Shown here piece after piece: positions 5,703 through 9,213 of a stretch of 9,213 nt of DNA. This stretch comes from Actinomycetota bacterium (GTDB lineage Bacteria; Actinomycetota; Actinomycetes; Actinomycetales; Microbacteriaceae). The notes below the pieces were generated by a model. The model was not told the DNA's origin and ran no database searches. It saw only the letters and a program-made list of their open reading frames with translations. Both the position numbers and the translations under genes were made by a program. The stretch lies in assembly GCA_016870695.1 (NCBI GenBank), contig VGAV01000069.1, forward strand, positions 1 through 9,213. Direction: 5' to 3'. Position 1 is the stretch's first letter. The number at the start of each line of letters is the position of its first letter.

Positions 5703-5711
5703 CGACACGCG

Positions 5712-5733
5712 GCCCGGCGGACGATCGCCGGGC
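5712..5733. terminator. 8-bp hairpin between convergent genes, likely bidirectional terminator
   Basis: GCCCGGCG (5712-5719) and CGCCGGGC (5726-5733) are perfect reverse complements around a 6-base loop, ten bases after the methyltransferase stop and 27 bases after the stop of the opposing ABM gene. No T-run follows on either strand. Stem strength and position between convergent stops make it the best terminator candidate in the window. Confidence 0.55.
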
Positions 5734-5759
5734 GCCGGCGCGGTGATCGGGCCGTGCCG

Positions 5760-6059
5760 TCAGTCGCGCAACGGCGACCCGGCCACGTCGAAGCGGAACC
5801 CGCCGTACTCGCCGTTCAGCAGCGGCCGGGCCTCGGCGATGGCCGCGCGGACGTCCGGGTGCTCCAGCGACGCGCGGTGCGCGTCGGCATCCCGCCACAC
5901 CTCGACGACGAACACCGTGTCGGGCGTCTCGTTCGTGCCCACCTCGTACAGCTGACAGCCCAGCTCGCGCAGGGCGTCGTTCCGGCGGACCAGGATGCCG
6001 ACGAGCTCCTCCCGTCGGCCCGGTTCGGTGCCGAGCGTGCCGGCGTTCACGAAAGGCAC
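5760..6059 (-). CDS. Antibiotic biosynthesis monooxygenase (ABM) fold small protein
   Basis: A 99-residue protein with the ABM / dimeric alpha-beta-barrel pattern. An N-terminal beta strand (VNAGTLGT, 4-11) leads into GRREELVGILVRRNDALRELGC (14-35). Then come QLYEVGTN, VFVVEVWRDADAHRASLEHPDVRAAI (49-74) and a closing FRFDV strand. The EVW-x4-AH-x-ASL motif is the family hallmark, with H61 inside it. Members include quinol monooxygenases, haem-degrading and detoxifying enzymes and many uncharacterised proteins, so no reaction is assigned. The GTG start at 6059 is chosen because GGAGGT lies five bases upstream and the family strand begins right after it; an upstream ATG at 6107 would only add a basic tail inside the SGNH gene. 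It follows the SGNH stop by one base (TGA-C-GTG), so the two genes are surely co-transcribed and probably translationally coupled. Confidence 0.85.
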   Translation of the reverse strand: MPFVNAGTLGTEPGRREELVGILVRRNDALRELGCQLYEVGTNETPDTVFVVEVWRDADAHRASLEHPDVRAAIAEARPLLNGEYGGFRFDVAGSPLRD

Positions 6060-6060
6060 G

Positions 6061-6984
6061 TCACACCTCCGTGCCGTGCGGGCGGCGGGCGTCGGGGCCG
6101 GCGGCATCCGGTCCGGGCGCCAGGGTGACGACCGGCAGCGGTTCGGGGCGCTTCGCGACGACGTGGTCGCCCGAGGACTGGTGGCGCAGTCGGCGCAGCA
6201 CCCACGGCACGAGGTACGACCGGGCCCAGACGAGATCCTTCTCGCGCGCGGCGCGCCAGTTCATGAGGGGGAGGGCCTGCGGCTGCATGGGCTGCAGGTC
6301 GTTCGGCACGTTCAGGGCGCGGAGGACCATGCGGGCGACCTCGTGATGACCGAGGGCGTTGTAGTGCAGGCGGTCGTCGTCGAAGAAGCGCATGTCCTGC
6401 ACCTCTTTGAGGCCCCACTGGTCCGCGACGACGCAGTCGTACCGGTCCGCGATGGCGCGGATGTTCTCGTTGTAGATCGCGACCTTGCCCCGGATGCCGC
6501 GGAACACCGGCGTGAACTCGGTGTCGATCGCCGTGAAGACGACGACCGTGGCGCCCTGGCCGCGCAGCCGCACGACCGCGTCCTCGAACTGCTGCGCCAC
6601 CGCGTCGGGGTCGGTGCCGGGGCGGATGACGTCGTTGCCGCCGGCGGAAAACGTGATCAGGTCGGGGTGGAGGGCGAGGGCCGGCTCGATCTGGTCCGCC
6701 ACGATCTGACCGATGAGCTTGCCGCGGACGGCGAGGTTCGCGTAGGCGAAGTCCTCGACCTGGGCCGCGAGGACCTCCGCGACGCGGTCGGCCCAGCCGC
6801 GGTGCCCGCCGTCGGGCAGCGGGTCGCCGATGCCCTCGGTGAAGGAGTCGCCGAGCGCGACGTACCGTCGCCAGGGGTGCGGGCCGGGGTTGTCCGCCGC
6901 GGCAGTGGCCGTGTCGTCCGGGCGGATGCCGGCGGGGTCGGTGGTGTTCTGCGGAGTGCGGGGCGAGTGCGGATCGAGTGTCAT
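6061..6984 (-). CDS. SGNH/GDSL-family hydrolase, cytoplasmic
   Basis: A 307-residue serine esterase/lipase-fold hydrolase. All four family blocks are present: ALGDSFTEG (43-51) with nucleophile S47, NLAVRGK (83-89) with the oxyanion glycine G88, SAGGNDV (113-119) with N117, and DDRLHYNALGH (203-213) with D204 and H207. There is no signal peptide or membrane segment. Residues 1-37 are low-complexity and rich in P, T, D and A; the tail after about residue 225 is basic and not part of the fold. The ATG at 6984 is fixed by GGAGGT four bases upstream and a good promoter. The frame stays open far beyond it, but that stretch is antisense to the helicase. The substrate is unknown. It overlaps the ribosome binding site of the ABM gene and is divergent from the helicase gene. 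Confidence 0.92.
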   Translation of the reverse strand: MTLDPHSPRTPQNTTDPAGIRPDDTATAAADNPGPHPWRRYVALGDSFTEGIGDPLPDGGHRGWADRVAEVLAAQVEDFAYANLAVRGKLIGQIVADQIEPALALHPDLITFSAGGNDVIRPGTDPDAVAQQFEDAVVRLRGQGATVVVFTAIDTEFTPVFRGIRGKVAIYNENIRAIADRYDCVVADQWGLKEVQDMRFFDDDRLHYNALGHHEVARMVLRALNVPNDLQPMQPQALPLMNWRAAREKDLVWARSYLVPWVLRRLRHQSSGDHVVAKRPEPLPVVTLAPGPDAAGPDARRPHGTEV

Positions 6985-6988
6985 CGAA

Positions 6989-7028
6989 ACCTCCGCCCCC
7001 AGGCTAACCCCGCCCTCCGACACGGCAA
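6989..7028 (-). promoter_or_regulatory. Promoter and ribosome binding site of the SGNH-ABM operon
   Basis: On the minus strand TTGCCG (7028-7023, four matches to TTGACA), a 16-base spacer and TAGCCT (7006-7001) form the best -35/-10 pair in the window. The -10 context GGGTTAGCCT matches GGGTTAGGCT before the phosphatase gene. GGAGGT (6994-6989) lies four bases before the ATG. The predicted leader is about ten bases. Confidence 0.6.
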
Positions 7029-7078
7029 GGGCGGCGCGGGTGGGAGCCGTGGCATCCGTCCGCCCCCATTTCCTGTCG

Positions 7079-7141
7079 ATGAACGCTCGCTGCACCGAGA
7101 AACGGTCGCACCCGGCGTTCCTCGGTGCAGACGGCGTTTCT
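7079..7141. repeat. Palindromic element B with the same four-half-site spacing as element A
   Basis: CTGCACCGAGAAACG (7090-7104) is the reverse complement of CGTTCCTCGGTGCAG (7116-7130) at 14 of 15 positions around an 11-base loop, and AACGC (7082-7086) mirrors GCGTT (7134-7138). All pairs share one centre, base 7110. The AACG half-sites start at 7082 and 7101, and the inverted CGTT sites at 7116 and 7135: offsets 0, 19, 34 and 53, identical to element A at 3462-3524. The two elements also share CTC after the first half-site, GAAACG at the second and AC-x-CGGCGTT at the core. It is centred 126 bases from the SGNH start and 140 from the helicase start. Alternatives are operator, intergenic palindromic repeat or structured RNA. 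Confidence 0.85.
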
Positions 7142-7164
7142 TCGCGGGCGGCGCCGGTTGGACG

Positions 7165-7179
7165 GGGCGGTGGCCGCCC
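7165..7179. repeat. 6-bp GC hairpin upstream of the helicase gene
   Basis: GGGCGG (7165-7170) and CCGCCC (7174-7179) pair around a 3-base loop, between element B and the helicase start. If the helicase transcript begins upstream of it, it would be a leader hairpin; if the TATCGT box at 7212 is used, it lies just upstream of the promoter. Chance formation is possible in this composition. Confidence 0.3.
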
Positions 7180-7211
7180 ACCCCCGGGGCGCGGGCGTCG
7201 CCGCCGTGACC

Positions 7212-7246
7212 TATCGTGGATGTTCGCGCTCGCGAGGGATGGAGGT
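7212..7246 (+). promoter_or_regulatory. Possible -10 box and ribosome binding site of the helicase gene
   Basis: TATCGT (7212-7217) fits TAnnnT, and GGAGGT (7241-7246) sits three bases before the ATG at 7250. An in-frame ATG at 7220 has no Shine-Dalgarno and is only two bases from the -10 box, so it is unlikely to be used. No -35 is seen at the right distance. Confidence 0.4.
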
Positions 7247-7249
7247 TCG

Positions 7250-9213
7250 ATGCGGGAAGACGAGATACGCACCACACCCCTCGCATCGGCCGACGCGCTG
7301 GCCGACCGCCCCGTCGCACCCGTGCACGGCGCCCCGGCCGACGCGACCGCCCCCGTCGCCGACCAGCCGGCCCCGGGCGCCGTCCCCGAGGGTGACCCCG
7401 GTTCCGAGACGCACTTCGGCTCCTTCGCCGCCGAGCACCTGTCGCCGTCGTTCCCGCAGCGCGCGCCCTGGGGAACGGCCCAGCGCCTGCGCGCGTGGCA
7501 GGCGGAGGCGCTCGACCTGTACTTCGGCCTCGACGGACCCGACGGCGAGGGCAAGGGTCCCCGTGACTTCCTCGCCGCCGCGACCCCCGGCGCCGGAAAG
7601 ACGACGTTCGCCCTTCGCCTCGCGTCCGAGCTCATGCGCCGCCGCGTCGTCGACCGCATCGTCGTCGTCGCCCCGACCGAGCACCTCAAGACCCAGTGGG
7701 CCGAGGCCGCGGCGCGGGTCGGCATCCGTCTCGACCCGTACTTCTCCAACCGGCACGCCACGCCGTCCCGGCAGTACCACGGCGTCGCCGTCACGTACGC
7801 CCAGGTCGCGGTCAAGGCCGACGTCCACCAGCGCCTGACGATGGATGCCAGGACACTCGTCATCCTCGACGAGGTGCACCACGGCGGCGACGCTCTGAGC
7901 TGGGGCGACGCGCTCCGCGAGGCGTACAGCCGCGCCACCCGCCGCCTGCTGCTCTCGGGGACGCCGTTCCGCAGCGACACCGCGCCCATTCCGTTCGTGG
8001 AATACCACCCGAACGAGAAGGGCATCCGCCTCTCGCGCACCGACTATGCCTACGGCTACCGGCGCGCTCTCGACGACGGCGTCGTCCGTCCCGTCTTCTT
8101 CCTCGTGTACGCGGGTCAGATGCGCTGGCGGACCAAGGCCGGCGAGGAGATGGAGGCGCAGCTCGGGCAGGACAACACGAAGGACATCACCTCCCAGGCC
8201 TGGCGCACCGCGCTCGACCCGAACGGCGACTGGATCCCCGCCGTCCTCCGCTCCGCCGACCGTCGCCTCACCGAGGTGCGCGAGACGGTCCCGGATGCCG
8301 GCGGCCTCGTCATCGCGACCGATCAGACGGCCGCCCGAGCGTACGCCGCCATCCTCGAGGACATCTCCGGCGAGAAGGTCACCGTCGTCCTCTCCGACGA
8401 GGCCGAGGCGTCCGGTCGCATCGAGACGTTCTCGAAGGGGACGAGCCGCTGGATGGTGGCGGTCCGCATGGTGTCCGAGGGCGTGGACGTCCCGCGCCTC
8501 GCCGTCGGCGTGTACGCCACGAGCGCGTCGACCCCGCTGTTCTTCGCCCAGGCCATCGGCCGTTTCGTCCGCGCCCGCCGGCGCGGCGAGACCGCCAGCG
8601 TGTTCCTCCCCAACGTCCCGCAGCTGCTCGCTCTCGCCGGCGAGATGGAGGCGCAGCGCGACCACGCCCTCGACCGCGACAGCGACGCGGACGACCAGTG
8701 GAACGCCGAAGAGGACATGATGGATGCCGCCGAGCGCGAGGACAAGGCGTCCGACGCGCTCGAGCAGGAGTTCGAGTACCAGGCGCTCGGCTCGCTCGCC
8801 CACTTCGACCGCGTGATGTTCGACGGGCAGGAGTTCGGTCAGCTCGCCGTGCCCGGAACGGTCGAGGAGGAGGAGTTCCTCGGCATCCCGGGTCTCCTCG
8901 AGCCCGAGCAGGTGCACGAGGTGCTCATGTCGCGGGCGAGCCGGCAGTCGCGGCACCGTTCGACGCGGGAGGCGACCGAGAAGGCTGCCGGGCAGGAGCC
9001 GCCGACGGTGGATGAGGGTGGCCTGCCCCAGCCGCTGCACCGCACCCTGAAGGAGCAGCGCCAGCTGCTGAACAGCATGGTCGGGCTCTACGCCCGGCAG
9101 AGCGGCGAGGCCCACGGGCTCGTCCACGCGGAACTGCGGCGGATCTGCGGCGGCCCGGCCGTCTCGCACGCCACCGTGGCACAGCTGCAGGCGCGCATCG
9201 AGGTGCTGCGCAA
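7250..9213 (+). CDS. DEAD/DEAH-box superfamily 2 helicase (3' end outside window)
   Basis: An ATP-dependent nucleic-acid translocase; 654 residues are visible and the frame is still open at the window edge. Motifs in order: Q-motif-like RLRAWQAEAL (79-88), Walker A ATPGAGKTT (111-119) with K117, Walker B LVILDEVHH (203-211), motif III LSGTPFR (235-241), motif V VRMVSEGVDVPRL (405-417) and motif VI QAIGRFVRARR (434-444) with the arginine fingers. DEVH in place of DEAD, together with SGTPF and AIGRFVR, places it near the XPB/RAD25- and type-III-restriction-like SF2 group. Residues 1-70 are low-complexity, rich in A, P and D; residues 465-510 are strongly acidic and probably a coiled or disordered linker. 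No nuclease or methylase motif is seen. Such stand-alone helicases of 550-700 residues are common in actinobacteria with unassigned roles, so most of the protein is probably visible. Confidence 0.92.
   Translation, partial: MREDEIRTTPLASADALADRPVAPVHGAPADATAPVADQPAPGAVPEGDPGSETHFGSFAAEHLSPSFPQRAPWGTAQRLRAWQAEALDLYFGLDGPDGEGKGPRDFLAAATPGAGKTTFALRLASELMRRRVVDRIVVVAPTEHLKTQWAEAAARVGIRLDPYFSNRHATPSRQYHGVAVTYAQVAVKADVHQRLTMDARTLVILDEVHHGGDALSWGDALREAYSRATRRLLLSGTPFRSDTAPIPFVEYHPNEKGIRLSRTDYAYGYRRALDDGVVRPVFFLVYAGQMRWRTKAGEEMEAQLGQDNTKDITSQAWRTALDPNGDWIPAVLRSADRRLTEVRETVPDAGGLVIATDQTAARAYAAILEDISGEKVTVVLSDEAEASGRIETFSKGTSRWMVAVRMVSEGVDVPRLAVGVYATSASTPLFFAQAIGRFVRARRRGETASVFLPNVPQLLALAGEMEAQRDHALDRDSDADDQWNAEEDMMDAAEREDKASDALEQEFEYQALGSLAHFDRVMFDGQEFGQLAVPGTVEEEEFLGIPGLLEPEQVHEVLMSRASRQSRHRSTREATEKAAGQEPPTVDEGGLPQPLHRTLKEQRQLLNSMVGLYARQSGEAHGLVHAELRRICGGPAVSHATVAQLQARIEVLR

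Noticed and set aside
3387..5708. 773-codon open frame on the minus strand opposite the amidohydrolase and methyltransferase genes
   Set aside because: It is antisense to two genes with complete family motifs, its translation is low-complexity R/G/D/H-rich sequence with no recognisable domain, and long antisense frames are expected at this GC content.
6057..6107. Longer ABM protein starting at ATG 6107
   Set aside because: The extra 16 residues would overlap the SGNH coding end and show no family similarity. GTG 6059 has an ideal Shine-Dalgarno.
5995..7209. 404-codon plus-strand frame opposite the SGNH operon, running through element B
   Set aside because: It is a shadow frame of the SGNH gene. 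Its C-terminal part is translated intergenic DNA containing the palindrome.
7220..7249. Ten-codon longer helicase start at ATG 7220
   Set aside because: It has no ribosome binding site and is only two bases from the -10-like TATCGT, whereas ATG 7250 is preceded by GGAGGT.
7211..9169. 652-codon open frame on the minus strand opposite the helicase
   Set aside because: It is the shadow of the helicase frame, which carries all SF2 motifs. No start signal or domain is visible in the antisense product.
7250..9213. Helicase as part of a restriction or other defence island
   Set aside because: No nuclease, methylase or specificity motif is present in the visible 654 residues or in the neighbours, and composition matches the rest of the window. 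It is kept only as a low-interest question.

Overview
The window is an ordinary-looking stretch of chromosome from a very GC-rich actinobacterium. Microbacteriaceae, and Microbacterium in particular, is my best guess. The guess rests on base composition, on GTG starts and TAnnnT-type -10 boxes a few bases from start codons, on a striking excess of the hexamer GGATGC/GCATCC, and on gene content. It is an inference; no marker gene is present. I see no phage, transposase, CRISPR, tRNA or rRNA.

Layout. (1) 2-1717, plus strand: the 3' end of a catabolic operon, with an acyl-CoA dehydrogenase tail, a MaoC-type hydratase overlapping it by ATGA, and a CitE-like CoA-ester lyase. This order matches the fadE19 / MaoC / citE-like end of the mycobacterial leucine-degradation cluster, so the likely role is branched-chain acyl-CoA and/or itaconyl/citramalyl-CoA breakdown. 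(2) 1718-1906: a convergent gap with weak hairpins and a C-rich, G-poor tail on the minus-strand transcript that looks like a Rho loading site. (3) 1907-3390, minus strand: a histidine-phosphatase gene that appears to have its own leaderless promoter, and a Zn-binding sirtuin. (4) 3391-3623: a divergent promoter region holding a 63-bp palindromic element. (5) 3624-5702, plus strand: a cytosine-deaminase-type amidohydrolase (apparently leaderless) and a SpoU/TrmH RNA methyltransferase. (6) 5703-5759: a convergent gap with an 8-bp hairpin, probably a two-way terminator. (7) 5760-6984, minus strand: a cytoplasmic SGNH/GDSL hydrolase and a small ABM-fold protein, separated by one base and translationally coupled. 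(8) 6985-7249: a second divergent promoter region with a second palindromic element. (9) 7250 to the window end, plus strand: a DEAD/DEAH-box SF2 helicase cut by the window edge.

The most interesting signal is not a gene. The two divergent intergenic regions (centres 3493 and 7110) each carry a palindrome built from four AACG/CGTT half-sites at identical spacings (0, 19, 34 and 53, the last two inverted). The filler sequence differs, but symmetric pairing is largely kept, and a short asymmetric core (AC-any-CGGCGTT) is shared. Two unrelated gene pairs carrying the same 60-bp architecture suggest a dispersed intergenic repeat or a multi-site operator. Apart from these elements the genes are recognisable housekeeping or catabolic families, and I do not see a new multi-gene system.
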